Source of the DNA: Montifringilla adamsi | Lineage: Eukaryota; Chordata; Aves; Passeriformes; Passeridae | NCBI GenBank assembly: GCA_017590115.1 | Contig: JAGGNK010008226.1 | Location: forward strand, 5,903,283-5,967,282 | Direction: 5' to 3' | DNA length: 64,000 nt | Shown here: positions 1 to 64,000 of the stretch, piece after piece | How positions within the stretch are numbered: the first letter of the stretch is position 1 | Layout of the letters: each line of letters opens with the position of its first letter | The notes under the pieces: model-generated | Databases searched by the model: none | What the model saw: only the letters and a program-made list of their open reading frames with translations | What the model was told of the DNA's origin: nothing | Position numbers and translations under genes: made by a program

Positions 1-394
1 TTTTTAGTCCCCATCTAATTCCACGTGTGTGGCACTTGGACACAGTGGGAAAGAATGGTGGAAACAAGAACAGACAGGCCTTTTGCCCAGTGAGGCTCAA
101 AGCCAGCAGCCCCTCTTGAGCACTTTTTTGGCTTTATTTTCCAATGGTTTGATAATGCTTCAGCTCTTGAGAATGTACAGAAAATGTTGTTTGAGTTGTA
201 GCTGCCTTTGTACTTAGTGGAAACCCACAGTGATCTCTTCATCGCAGAATGGTCTGAGTTGGAAGGGACCTTCCCCTCCCACTGGACTGTAAATATGCAC
301 CAAGTGTGACCAGAATTATGTTTCTGTACCTTATGGTTACCTCTCAGTGTCTCCAAGCCCCAGATTGCAGCGAGAGCTCTTGCCTTTCAGAAAT
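1..394. other. Sequence downstream of CTBP2, no gene seen
   Basis: No coding exon is recognisable. A short CR1-like piece lies at about 241-279. The rest is unique sequence that could be intergenic or the 3' UTR of a convergent neighbour. Confidence 0.4.
241..279 (-). mobile_element. CR1 LINE 3'-end fragment, very short
   Basis: GAATGGTCTGAGTTGGAAGGGACC is the antisense form of the CR1 3' terminus, with a few mismatches. It is short and eroded, so the call rests on this motif only. Confidence 0.5.
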
Positions 395-413
395 TATAGA
401 AATTTTATCACTT

Positions 414-419
414 TTTATT
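414..419 (-). terminator. Candidate distal poly(A) signal of CTBP2
   Basis: TTTATT on the plus strand is AATAAA in the gene sense, about 1.34 kb after the stop codon. An alternative AATAAA is at 1065-1070, about 0.69 kb after the stop. Which is used, or whether both are, cannot be told from sequence alone. Confidence 0.45.
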
Positions 420-454
420 GAAAACTGCACTGAACGCTAAATGTCCACCTTTAC

Positions 455-460
455 AATAAA
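455..460 (+). terminator. Plus-strand AATAAA facing the CTBP2 3' end
   Basis: A plus-strand AATAAA lies only about 40 bases from the candidate CTBP2 poly(A) signal on the other strand. In mammals ZRANB1 lies tail-to-tail with CTBP2, so this could be the 3' end of a convergent transcript covering 1-480. No coding sequence of such a neighbour is in the window. Confidence 0.2.
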
Positions 461-978
461 CAAATACAGTAACGGTAACACACTAAACCAAAACATACTG
501 ATAGCCATTGGTTTCTTTTTTGTCTGCTTGGGACAGCTCAAGATTTCTTTTTTTGTGTTTTTTTTTTTTTTTTTTGTCACAGAAACAGGAATGTACCCAT
601 ACAAAGGCTCAAAACAGGCCATCTTTAAAAACAAAAGGCGGTGATTCACAAAAGACTATGAATATAACATGTAACTAGTTGATACAAATCTAATAGGATT
701 TGTTAAAATCAGTCACATCTAATAACACATCTTGAAGTGTTCTTGTATAAAATATCACGTGAAGAAAAGAAGACTTTTATCAATGTCTAAAAAAGTGGAT
801 TTTGTTCATAGACAGTCTGACAAGTTACCATAAAAAGTGTTTCCTGAGACATAAGGAAATGCAACATTATTCTTGAACCCTTTCCAGCTCAAGACTTTTT
901 CCACTTGATAAAATAGCTGCAGATTTAAAACTGAGAAAATATATCTGAGTACAAATAGTGTGTGAAACTTAATACTTT

Positions 979-1028
979 CTTCATTTTTTTTCTTTTTTTT
1001 TTTTCTTTTTTTTTCTTTTATTTTTTCT
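979..1028 (+). repeat. T/C-rich low-complexity run in the 3' UTR
   Basis: Runs of T interrupted by single C and one A. In CTBP2 mRNA it would be A/G-rich and lies just after the AATAAA at 1065-1070. It could create oligo(dT) mispriming artefacts. Confidence 0.85.
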
Positions 1029-1754
1029 TGCATCATTGCAGGGCGTAGGTGGATGCACAGCTACTTTATTCAGTGTGTTGGGCAGAGAAGAGACTGGCAG
1101 TTTGGTTTTCCTTAGCCTGGGAGGGCAGTGGTCACTGCCAGGAGCCCTTTCTGCCCTTCCCATCCCACAGATCCCAGCTGGAATGGCTGGAACTTAGACC
1201 TGGCAGGAGAACTTCTGTTACACGGCACTGGCCACTGCAAAAAGGAGGAGGAGGAGTTATTTTCTTTTTTTTTCTTCCACTTCTAAGCCAGAACTGCTGC
1301 CCCCTGTTAGGAGAGGTCACCAGATGCAAGAGAAAGGAAAGGGCTGAAGCCACACAATGGTTTCTTGTTAACTCTGTAAAGATGGCTTAATTCAGTGGCC
1401 TGGACACAGTGCAGGAGCCCTGTCCTTCCCAAGGAATTGAGGGGGGGAAAGAAATTCATTTTTATTCATGTGATTGATGCACAGATGAAGGAAACTCAAC
1501 ACACAATAACAGAAGTTGCTCATTAATGTATCACATCCTAGTTTTCAGCACTGCAGGGAGCAGGTGACTTCTCCAGGGCCTCTCCCCAGTCTTGGCTGCT
1601 GTCGCTTTGTCGGGAACACTGGAACATCAATGATGCCTCTGTCCAAAATCAACATTACAAATTTCGTATCAAATTCTTCTCTTTTAGTTCATGTATAACT
1701 TCTTTTCCAATGTCTCTTGGTCCTAAGTTTATTGAATGGTTTTTAAATTATCTG

Positions 1755-54747
<52,993 letters not shown>

Positions 54748-54849
54748 TCTTGATGGGATTTTGCAACTTTCTGACTCAAAAAGCACAGCAGTCCCCCAGG
54801 AGCTTAGGAGAACTCACAGGAATCGGCGTGCATACCGCCACTGTGGATC
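54748..54849 (-). other. CTBP2: CTBP2 5' UTR part of the start exon
   Basis: These 102 bases precede the ATG and begin right after a convincing splice acceptor: a pyrimidine-rich run, then CTCTGCAG|GATCC with exon start at 54849. The acceptor implies at least one upstream non-coding exon. No CpG island or obvious donor candidate was seen from here to 64000, so that exon is presumably outside the window. There is no in-frame stop between the acceptor and the ATG, but the leader does contain a short out-of-frame uORF. Confidence 0.75.
54804..54833 (-). promoter_or_regulatory. Upstream ORF (9 codons plus stop) in the CtBP2 5' UTR
   Basis: An ATG at 54833-54831 opens a reading frame MHADSCEFS that stops with TAA at 54806-54804, 56 bases before the main ATG. 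The context has G at -3 and C at +4, so initiation would be moderate at best, and it would leave room for reinitiation at the CtBP2 start. The uORF is present only in transcripts that use this exon, so RIBEYE mRNA would escape any effect. A regulatory role is inference. Confidence 0.45.
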
Positions 54850-54890
54850 CTGCAGAGAAAGGAGAGGATCTGTAAGATTTGTTCACTTCC

Positions 54891-55018
54891 CAACCCTGGA
54901 AGTGAAGGCCAGGGTGGATGGGGCTCAAAACCTGGGATAGTGGAGGGTGTCCCTGCCCTCAGCAGGGGATGGAACAAGGTGGGTTTCAAGGTCCCTTGCA
55001 GCCCAAACCAGTGTCACA
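54891..55018 (+). mobile_element. CR1 LINE 3'-end fragment next to a splice acceptor
   Basis: CAACCCTGGAAGTGAAGGCC, AGGGTGGATGGGGCTC, GATAGTGGAGGGTGTCCCTG, GCAGGGGATGGAACAAGG and CAAGGTCCCTTGCAGCCCAA. Its 5' end is about 41 bases upstream of the acceptor of the CtBP2 start exon, antisense to the gene. Confidence 0.87.
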
Positions 55019-56149
55019 TTTCCAGCACACCAGGTGAGATCTGCCTGTGCCCAGCAGCAGAGCAGGTTTTGGAAAGGACAGCTCTGAGCTTGCACCCCAC
55101 AAGTCACACATCTGGAACCACAACTCAGTCTCTTTATCCTCCCTGCGATTCAGAAAACCAGCCTTGCACACAAGAACTGCCAAAGCACTGCATGGGCTTC
55201 CCAGTTTTATTTCTGACTGAAAAATGCATTCCTAGTGGATAAAATCCATGAGGTTATTTTGTAGGCTCACAGATGCTGAAAGATTCTTAGCGAGTATATA
55301 AAACAGGGGAAGTAGTTCTTGCTCTGCCAGTACTCTCATACATGAAACACTTTCATATTTAAACCTTGCCCTGCAAAAGTCATCAAAGGACCTTGAATTT
55401 ACAAGAAGACCTTGATGTATATTCCAGCTGTCACCACAGCCTGTCCTTGCCCTCATACTTGAAGGGCCAACCTTAAACTTCGGGTGCTGTTTCTAGTGCA
55501 CACATTTTCAATGCCAGGGAGATAAAATCATCCATGAAGCCACATGTGTGGCTGATTGACAAGAAATGCTCTCCAAAGAGACAACAGCTAAAGGTTTTCT
55601 GCTTTTTGGTGGCACAGAGGAAGACCCTTAATGGATACTCTGAGGTCTGACACATTTTGCTCCTACAGAGAGCCAAAGGATTGTTTAATCCCTGAACTGA
55701 GCTGAGCTCAGCTGCAGCCTCTGAATGTGCTGTTGTGGTACTTCTACCAGCTTTGATTTTTTGATGTAAAACCCAGGTGACTGTTTTTCAAAGCAAGTTC
55801 CACAACACCATTCATGAATCAAGACATGGAAGAAGAGACCTCATGCTGACAACTGAAATCCAACAATTCAACATAACACACACTAGTATTTTATGTGACT
55901 GCTGATTCAAAATCGAAGACAGATGACCCTGGTAACAGCTACAAACCTTCCCAAGGAGGGATCACGCACCAGCACTGGCTCTCCTAAAAACACTCCACTA
56001 ACTTCCCAGAAAACCCAGTTAACCAGCGCAGTAGGCTGAGCATGCGAGGGGTAAAAGCTCTAACAAAGCTGCTGCACTCTGGGATGACAGTTTCATGCAG
56101 ATTATTGTTATTATTATAAATGGTTATCAATTATGCATCACATTGATAG

Positions 56150-56420
56150 TTAATTTCCAAAAGGAAAAGCCTGGTGTCGGTACAGCTGAATTCCAACTAA
56201 GACATGATCGGCGATTTCCTGGTAGTTAATGGCCAATTTCCCAGCAGCACAACTGCAGCATAATCACTGAGATTTATAGCAATAATTAATTGATTTTTTT
56301 AAAACATAGGGATGCTAAAGAGCACGATTCCCACTCATATTAAAAATTAATGCAACATTCTAGGAGATGCAGAAAACTTCCATTCCGGAGGCAGAAGCTT
56401 GGTACAGTCAAAATATTTCA
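56150..56420. promoter_or_regulatory. Candidate conserved non-coding element upstream of the start exon
   Basis: Repeat-free and AT-rich with isolated CpGs (GGTGTCGGTACAGC, GATCGGCGATTTCC) and homeodomain-type words (GCAATAATTAATTG). This resembles conserved intronic regulatory DNA, but I can only judge from composition. Confidence 0.25.
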
Positions 56421-57807
56421 TGCAACAAAAATTAAGCTGTTAGTGTAGCTAAAGCCCAAGTAGCTAGTGGCATTTCCATGATCAACATTTACAGGCGCAC
56501 ACATGATTTTTTTACCTCTATTACATCCCATTCCACTTTCAGGGAGAAATACCAGGTTATAAAAGAAAATCACATCAGAAGAGAAAAAGTTACCATTTTG
56601 TTCGGAAAACACTCAAATGGTTCATTATGTTGGGGCTGCAACTCTTTCCCCCCTTAATTCCCCCTTAATTTGCAAAGTGTACTTAATTCTGACAGAGTGC
56701 ATTTTCTGATGGATGAATGCGTCCATTAAAGTTTCTTCTTTTTTTTTTCCCCAGCCATCTCAATTCCCTGCATTACTCCCTGGAGGAAAACTTCCTACAA
56801 AAGAAACTAATAACAATCAGAGAAATTACTGCTCATCAGAGTCCCACACAGCTTAATGTAATGCCCATGAATGAGCTCCTTCCTAATGACATGAACTGCC
56901 CCATCTTTGTCTGACAGGTGTCCATGGTGGTACCAACCAGCAATAAAAGCCCAGCTCAGAAGACTTATTGAAAATGTGGCAGGAGCTGCTGAGCAGATTT
57001 GGCAGGGATGGATAAAATGGAGAAAAGCAGATGTGCTGGGCACAGAAACAAGAGGATATTCCCCAGCCTTTGCATGAGGCTGTAATTAAGAAAGCAGTTC
57101 TTCCATTTGTGGGACGCAATTAGTTGTGCACCCAACTTCAATCTATCCCCAATGGATTCTACAGCCAGCCCAATCTCAAAACAATCCCAGGGCTAAATGT
57201 CCCCCACCATAAAATAAACACAATCAGACTAGGCAGAACAAAAATCATGGTCAGCAATTAAAAGACAAGAAAATCTCATTGTCTAAGGAAATTTGAGAGG
57301 AAGAGGCACACGCACAAAAATGGCACTTCATCCTTGGCAAGATTAGGAAACAAGTGAAGTGATTTACATACAGTAATTGCACGGCCTCTGTTAGCCTCCA
57401 ACAGTGTCTTTCAAAATGTAAATTTTCTTGAAAACCCTTGGACACGATGATAGCCCATAGCTATTTATTTATTTAAGGCAGGAATTTACTTAAATACAAC
57501 ACTTTAGGAAAAAAAAAACAGTCCTGAAGTAACACATTTAAACAGCTTCTAAATACTGCCTGTTAAAGAGCACAATCCATGGGCCAGGAAATGAGAGCAG
57601 AGAAAGCAGTATTAGGGCTTTTTTTATCCTGACTTTTGATGGAAAATGAAATAAAGGTGATCTTCCAAAATAAGATGCACGGTTAAATAAAAGTAAGAGA
57701 AAAGTGACTTCATGAAGAACATCCTGTCCTCTAAGCTCTTTCTCAACTCGTGCTTTTGTATCATCTTTTTATGGCACATGGGGTAGGACAGGAGCATAAA
57801 TATCAAT

Positions 57808-57998
57808 CACAGAACCACAGAAGGGTTTGGTTTGGAAGGGACCTTAAAGATCACCCAGTGTCACCCTCTGCCAAGGGCAGGAACATCTTCCACTATTCCA
57901 GGGTGCTCCAAGCCCTGTCCAGCCTGGCCCTGGGCACTGCCAGGGATGGAGCATCCACAGCTTCTCTGGGCACCCTGTGCCAGTGGGCAACATCTATT
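57808..57998 (-). mobile_element. CR1 LINE 3'-end fragment
   Basis: Antisense form: CACAGAACCACAGAAGGGTT, GGTTTGGAAGGGACCTTAAA, GATCACCCAGTGTCACCC, CAAGCCCTGTCCAGCCTGGC and CATCCACAGCTTCTCTGGGC. Well preserved. Confidence 0.92.
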
Positions 57999-58947
57999 TT
58001 AGAGCATCCATCACAGGCACTGCACCAAACCACCCAGCACCTGGCAGGTGACTGAGAGATGCCCTTTCCAGTGCTCCAAACACAACATCTCACATGTCCC
58101 CTGTCTGTGCACAGCCTTGGGCAAGCAGGATGGTGTTTCCTACACCCTGTTCTGCGACAAACCAACTGACTACATTTTCTACCCTCTATGAAATACAGCA
58201 GCAATGAAATGGAGAGTCTGTACTACAGAAAACTACCAGCTCCACAAACTGCAAAAGGTCCCATTTCCAAACATCAAAGGAAAGAATCCATCATTCTTTC
58301 CTCACATCTACACTGGGTTTTCAAATGTACAATTCCTTACTTCAACAAGTGCAAATGTTTTGATGGTACCGCAGGGTATTTCCTAGGCTCTCAGGAAAAG
58401 AGAGGTTTCTGGAGAAGGTTTTGTACTCATGAACGTCAGTCCTCTCAGCTGGAAGCAGAGCGGGATGCCCAAGCAGAATTGTTGAAGTCAGTATCTGCTG
58501 ATGCCACGGGCAGCTCTCCCTGTATCCTCCTTTGTGTAAAGGCCCCGTTTTTCACAGCTCGATCACATTTGAATTGAGATTTGAAGGCAAGAACAGCCCT
58601 TGGAGCTGTGAACTGCTCCAGCCCTGTGTCAGCATCCCTGGGTGTTTGCTGTCCTGAGCTCTGGCCATTCCCACTGCTCAGCATTTCAGCTGCTGCGGAG
58701 GGCAGGAGGGGCTGGGAACCAGAACTCAGTGTAAGAAAGGCAAGGCAGGGAAAAGAAAGCAGGAGGCACGCAGAGATAATGACAGGGGAGGGAAGGGACA
58801 AAGGAGACGGCACAATGCAGGAGGAGCACTTGGAGAACACTCTGTCATCCCTCCTCCCTGCCAGCCCTAAGACCAATGCCCTGCTCAGCCCCCATCACCT
58901 GCCTCTCCCTCCCAGACTGCAGGGGAGGAGGGAAGTACGGAAGGGAA

Positions 58948-58968
58948 GGGACAGACAGACAGACAGCA
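58948..58968 (+). repeat. (ACAG)n microsatellite
   Basis: About five tandem ACAG units within purine-rich sequence. Minor feature. Confidence 0.7.
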
Positions 58969-59334
58969 CGGTCCTTCTGGGGATGGGTTTTTGGGATATT
59001 GTCTTTTAAAGCACAATGAGACAACATGGGAAGCTCACAGTGTTAAGACACCATTAAACCAAATAGCCCAGCAGGAACCAAAAATAGATTAAACATTTAT
59101 ACAAGTAGTGAGAACAAACACAGAATTTCATTACCCAATTTTTTTTTTTTTAATAATGCCTCAGAGATATAAACCCCCTCACTTGGGAAGAGGAATCACA
59201 GAGTTTCTGTGTGGCCAGGGTTTGACTTCTCCCACTCCACTAAACACGCTCATTCACTGTATGTGAAATATGATGCTAGGGGGGAAAAAAAAAGGCTTTT
59301 TCTCATTTTTTTGGGAGAACTACCCTGGCTGTAA

Positions 59335-59905
59335 GTCACACCTTGGGTTTGGCTGGGGTAGAGTTAATTTTCTCCATGGTAACTGGTGTGGGGTGCTGGT
59401 TTGGCTCTGTGCTGGAAACAGGGTTCGTTGGAACACAGGGTTCATAATCCAAGGATGTTTTTGTTATTGCTGAGCAGGGCTTACACAGAGTCAAGGCCTC
59501 TGCTTCTTGTACTGCCCTACCAGTGAGGGGGCTGGGGGGACACAAGGAGTTGGGAAGCGACTCAGCCAGGACAGCTGATCCCAGCTGACCCAGGGATATC
59601 CCAGGCCATGAGGTGTCATGCTCAGCATGGAGAGTGGTGAAGAGGAAGGAAGAGGGGGATGTCTGGAGTGTTGGTGCTTGTCTTCCTAAGTCACTGCTAT
59701 GCACACCTGCCTGCCCATGGGAACTGGGGAGTGAATTCCCTGTTTTGCTTTGCTTGCATGCAGGGCTTTTTCTTTCCCTATTAAAGTGCCTTTATCACAA
59801 CCCACGAGTTTTCTCACCCTTATGCTTCCAATTCTCTCCCATCCCTCGGGAGGGAGTGAGCGACTGCTGGGACTGAGCTGCTGGCTGGAATTAAACCTCA
59901 ACACC
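59335..59905 (+). mobile_element. Solo LTR of an avian ERVL-type endogenous retrovirus
   Basis: The segment matches the widespread avian LTR whose hallmarks are GGTTTGGCTGGGGTAGAGTT, GTTATTGCTGAGCAGGGC, TTACACAGAGTCAAGGCC, CCTGCCTGCCCATGGGAA, TGTTTTGCTTTGCTTGCATG, CTATTAAAGTGCCTTTATC (with an ATTAAA poly(A) signal at about 59781) and AACCCACGAGTTTTCTCACC. No internal retroviral coding sequence flanks it, so it is a solo LTR left by recombination. Exact ends and target-site duplication are not resolved. It sits on the strand opposite to CTBP2. Confidence 0.85.
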
Positions 59906-62900
59906 CTCCCAGCAGTCTGCAACCCCCCTAGACCATCATCACCCTCAAAACAGTGAGGGCAGGACTCCTGCTACAAAGACATTATTAATTATGTTTAATG
60001 TTTTTAGTAGTTATCATGATTTTGCTGCCGTGGAGCACTGGGTGATGTTCTGCGTTAAAACTTCTCCATGGGAATGCCTGGATGCTGCTGGGGGTGGCAG
60101 GAAGAAGAAGAATTATTTGTCCAGCTTCTTTTCCAGCCCAGAAACCTCACTCTTCAACTGCCTGCCTGGAGCCTTCCCCAAAACCTGCTGGGGAAGGTGC
60201 ACTCCCTGCTTGCAGGGAAAACAGGGAGGCAGCAGGTTAAACGTGTTCATGGAGAACCAGCACTCCCACGTGAGCACCTGCTGGTGGCACACAAAGGACT
60301 CTTCCACTCCTCATCACACAGAAAAGGTGAATAACACCCTGTAGAAGTCTTGCGCTGAAGAAGCGGTAACAATTTTGAGGAACCTGCTATTATATGAGTG
60401 AACAAAATGTACCATAATGGCACATGAGCCTGCACATCTGCTGCTAAATTAAACACGCTACATAATGATGCAGACCACATCTTAAAACACTATGCAACGA
60501 GATACAGACTCTGCCAAAATAATGAGGCTTCAAAGATGACACAGAGAGCCTTATTCTGCATCCCTTACAGACCCTGAAAGTCACAGTGATTATACCTCAG
60601 CAGTTCTACTCCATCAAAGCTACTTGTTGACTCAGGAGAAGAAGAATCACAATTATATATAGGTGCCCTTCAAAGGGAAAAAAGACATATGGGCTTGTAG
60701 CATTTTTCTTCCTCTCCATCTTAATGATGTGTAAAGCACAAGAAAGGTTTTTGTTTGGAACTGGATTTTTAGAAAAGTTTCTGTAAGAATTGTGTGTCAG
60801 GCTACAAATTCCTCTCCAGACTGGGTTCTCAGCATAATATCTCGACAGATATTAGGAAGATCAATTGAAATGACAGTATTCAAGTTGCCTCCATAGCCAG
60901 GGTACGAAAAAGAGGGAAGTGAGACATCCCTTTTATTTTCAACATGTATTACCTATTTCAACTTTCAACTTTAGTGATTTGCTCTTGACTTTGAGATAAG
61001 AAGATCCAGACAATGCTCCCTTGTCAAGCAGTAACAGCCCCCCACAGATCCTCTGTGAGCTTTCAAGCAAAACTAGGAAATACCAGAACTGGCACTCCTT
61101 TCATTCCTAAAGCTGAAATACAAACAAGGAACCCCAACAGACAGCAAGAAAATTGCTTTAAAGAAAATAACTGTCATCTCTCTTCCTGGCACCAGAAGTG
61201 AAGCAGGTCGATGCTCTGCTTACCCTGCACCAACAGCCTTCAGAGGCTGGTGGCGGGCAAACAATAACCAGGAGCTGAACCCCAATTATCCACTTAGCTT
61301 TGAGAGTGCCTAATCTATTTGCTAATTAATCATGGGCCTCCTTCAACCTCTCTTATCTTGTTTTTCTAAGTATCTGACACTGATAACATGCACACTGATT
61401 TTGCTGAAGCACGTAAAGGGCTGGAAAACTACCCTTAAGTTTCCAAATGAAACAAGAGGAAAAGATACATAAATAATTTTACATTCTCCAGGGGCCCTGC
61501 CATACTGGAAAATAAAATCTCATTCTACGTTTTACCAAAATTCCTTAAATTACAATTACTGACTTGCACTAATCGTAAAGATCAGTGCTGGAGAAAGGTG
61601 AACTCTCACTGTTTGCACATCTGGATAAGCAAAAGCTCTTCTCTACTCAAGCCATTAGTTGCTCCTGTACCAAAAGCAGCACAGCAGATTAGAAATCCTG
61701 AGAAAAATGAATATTTGCTGGTTTGCTGGATGAGTTATGCAGTTACTTGTCCATTAGAGGGCATTTTATACTGCGGAGTGAAGCGCCAGCAGCTTGGGAA
61801 CAGCATCACTAACCCCATCTGGAGCTGCTGGAGAACAGTTTCTGTCGACTCTCATTTAGTAATTGCCACTTTTCAACCTTTCCATATGCTGCATATAGAT
61901 GAGCAAGCAAGAGCAAGGACAAGAAGAAAATAAGATGAAACAGCTATGAAAAAAGTCCTGCTTAAATAAACCCTTTGGTGTGCTGCTATTGTTGCTTCCA
62001 AGGTTTGGTTTTGTTCAGTTCACCTCTCACCCCCCCAACTAAAACACAGCAAACTTCATCCTTTTCACTCTCAGAAACAGCACTTTATGTTTTAAATTGT
62101 GAATACGATTAACTGAGAACAACTGCAAACTTTGCTGTGGCATCATTTCCCATCTCTGGAGCTAGATGGGAGAGCTCATCCATCTCTGGAGCTGAACAAA
62201 GGCAAATCCAGCTTCCTCAGTGCCAAGAGGCAGGACATGGCCACTTACCTTCAGATGTCTCCTTCTGGTTACCACTAATACTGCTAAATGTGAACTGTAA
62301 ATTGCTTTCAGCTTCTGCTGGCTAGGGAACCACACAAGGCCACCCACTCCCCTGCTCCAGTGGTTTTCCTCTCCCCATATAAATGCAAATCAAATCAGGA
62401 AAGAGGCAGATATCTCGCTATACATCTCCAAATATATGTATGTTTGTAATCAGGGTGGCCAAACTTCCTGAGTGTGAGCTGCATACCAAAATCTCCATGG
62501 GGCCAAGGGCCACATGTACCAAGAGCCAACCTCTGTACCCTCTCCTGCCACACACAGAGACCCTGTGAATCCCTGCGTTTCTCCCATCCCCACGACCCTG
62601 TGCTGCTGATCCCCCAAGCCCATCTCCCTCTGTGATCTCAGGGTTTGCAGAGGCACCACAGCAGCACCTGGAGCTCCTGCCTTGCAGGATGTGAATGAAC
62701 ATCTGCATGTAGCAAACACTCCTGCAATACTCACAAGTTAGTCCTGAATTCCTCCTCAGCAGAAGGTTCAAAGCAGCAGGAGCAGCAATAAAAATCTGAA
62801 CCACCCCAGGATAAGCACATTCCCTTGGGAGCTCAAGCCAAAGTACCAAGACTACAACCAGGACCACTTGTCTGTGAGACTCTTGCAAGTCCTTGGCTCT

Positions 62901-64000
62901 GTATCACTAATCCTAATTAAAAGAAAAATAATAAAATAAGGATGAGGACATCCTTACAGGCAAAGCCATGGCATACTCAGTGTCCTGAGTTGTAATCAGG
63001 TGCTGCTGCATCGCATTACCTGGGAAGGACATGATGGCACCCACATCCCAACCCTACAGATGTACAGGACACACAACTGGAGTGTCCCCAAATCTGGAAT
63101 TCTAGCCTTCGTTCCTAATTTCTTAATTCTTCCATAATCAGGATCAGACAATTAAATATTACATGGACACCCACACACTCTGGGAAAAGATCACACCAGC
63201 CCAGCTCTTCAAATCCCAGTTAAGGCCCAGAGGATGAACCTTCAGCCCTGCAGGATATTCCACCATTCACCCAGAGGAAGGGCCTCGGTCATCTGAAGAG
63301 CAAAGATGAAGCCCCTCCTGCCCCAGCAAACCAGGAGACTCAGCTTTCCTCCAGCACGCTGAACTCACCCACATATGGCACAAAATCAATCATTTTGAAT
63401 CTTTGTCCTGGGATCTCTGCCTGGACTGGGAATAGTGAAAGGCAGCAGTGACACTCTTCTGTCTCCAGGAAATCTTTGGAGTTATAGTTTGCCCCTATTT
63501 TAGCGCTTATATTTACAAGCCACTCTTACATAAAAAGCACTCATCTGCATTGACTTATTTAGCAACATGAAATAAAATAGCCTGAAGCTATTCATGTTGC
63601 TTAACGTACTTATTTTTTTAATGTAGACGATGCTCTGTGTAAAGGAATATTCAAAGGGGAAAACTGTGGTTTGTTTGTAACACTTATTACTATCACTGAA
63701 GAAAATATGTTCTAACAAGTCTCGGAAGGGGGAAACACGTGTAATACCTTTAACAGCTCAGCTAATTCATCTTCTGCTGCCCAACTGCTGGCAAAATCTC
63801 AAATGGAAACTCTCAGAATGGAAACATGGAAAAACCCCTTTCTCATGGTCTGAGACCTGTTCCCACTATACAATCTCTTTCCACCGGAGTGAGTCCTGTT
63901 TGTTTTCAGCACACAGCAGCTTTACTCGACAAAAAAAAAGAGAGTTCAAGAGTTCAAGGCTACGTCTCCATTCAGGCGTACACCCACAATGAGAACCGGG

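Larger units (their letters stand above)
395..1754 (-). other. CTBP2: Probable CTBP2 3' UTR
   Basis: The region follows the stop codon and carries several AATAAA signals on the minus strand, including 1065-1070 and 414-419. I favour the distal one as the main 3' end because it lies in AT-rich sequence reading GTTTTCAATAAAAAG and is followed within about 20 bases by a plausible cleavage zone. The UTR contains a T/C-rich (A-rich in the mRNA) low-complexity run at 979-1028 and another poly(T) tract at about 556-576. The 1065-1070 signal is followed by that A-rich run, which could prime cDNA internally and mimic a poly(A) end. Confidence 0.5.
54850..64000 (-). other. Intron upstream of the CtBP2 start exon
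   Basis: About 9.15 kb that runs off the window. It contains CR1 copies at 54891 and 57808, the solo LTR at about 59335-59905 and an ACAG microsatellite at about 58950-58970. No 5' non-coding exon or promoter could be identified, and the absence of a CpG island argues that the main CTBP2 promoter is further upstream. Stretches 55030-57800, 58000-59330 and 59910-64000 show nothing definite. Confidence 0.55.

Noticed and set aside
1726..1734. AATAAA on the minus strand about 20 bases after the stop codon
   Set aside because: It is too close to the stop to be the usual 3' end; retained only as a sequence coincidence.
62149..62200. CATCTCTGGAGCT repeated twice
   Set aside because: Two short copies only, with no further structure.

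Overview
This window is vertebrate, and most likely avian, genomic DNA; I would guess a songbird or another neoavian. The evidence for a bird is at least fourteen CR1 LINE 3' fragments, with the characteristic ending that reads AAGGTCCCTTCCAACC on the sense strand, and one avian ERVL-type solo LTR. The single gene is a nearly identical orthologue of the corepressor CtBP2, with short introns at its 3' end. No prokaryotic or viral operon-like organisation is present.

Everything protein-coding belongs to one gene on the minus strand, CTBP2, which produces two proteins. Read in gene order (high to low coordinates), there is a CtBP2-specific exon at 54690-54849 carrying the start codon and 19 codons plus one base. 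Next is a single large alternative first exon at 37813-39496, which encodes the RIBEYE A domain of photoreceptor and hair-cell synaptic ribbons. Eight shared exons then lie at 9924-10078, 8164-8308, 6500-6706, 5710-5924, 5164-5294, 4169-4296, 3452-3569 and 1755-1935. All junctions are GT-AG and all phases agree. Joining the exons gives a 445-residue CtBP2 and a 987-residue RIBEYE. The 3' UTR probably runs from 1754 to about 395. The 5' non-coding exon(s) and main promoter of CtBP2 are not visible and must lie beyond 64000.

Region by region: 1-395 is probably intergenic or the end of a convergent neighbour. 395-10078 holds the 3' UTR and the shared exons with short introns. 10079-37812 is the 27.7-kb intron downstream of RIBEYE, with CR1 copies, two minisatellites, a T/G tract and several segments that look conserved. 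37813-about 40200 holds the RIBEYE exon and its presumed promoter, with four TAATCC (OTX/CRX-type) motifs. 40200-54689 is intron separating the two first exons. 54690-54849 is the CtBP2 start exon, which has a short uORF in its 5' UTR. 54850-64000 is the upstream intron, with CR1 copies and the solo LTR.

I found no evidence for an unknown multi-gene system. The observations most worth checking are: a decayed tandem duplication of the start of shared exon 3; Ala in place of the third Gly of the NAD-binding GxGxxG motif; a SAM-like segment inside the RIBEYE A domain; the clustered CRX-type sites upstream of RIBEYE; a CR1 insertion about 40 bp from the splice acceptor of the CtBP2 start exon; and several CpG-retaining, probably conserved, intronic elements.
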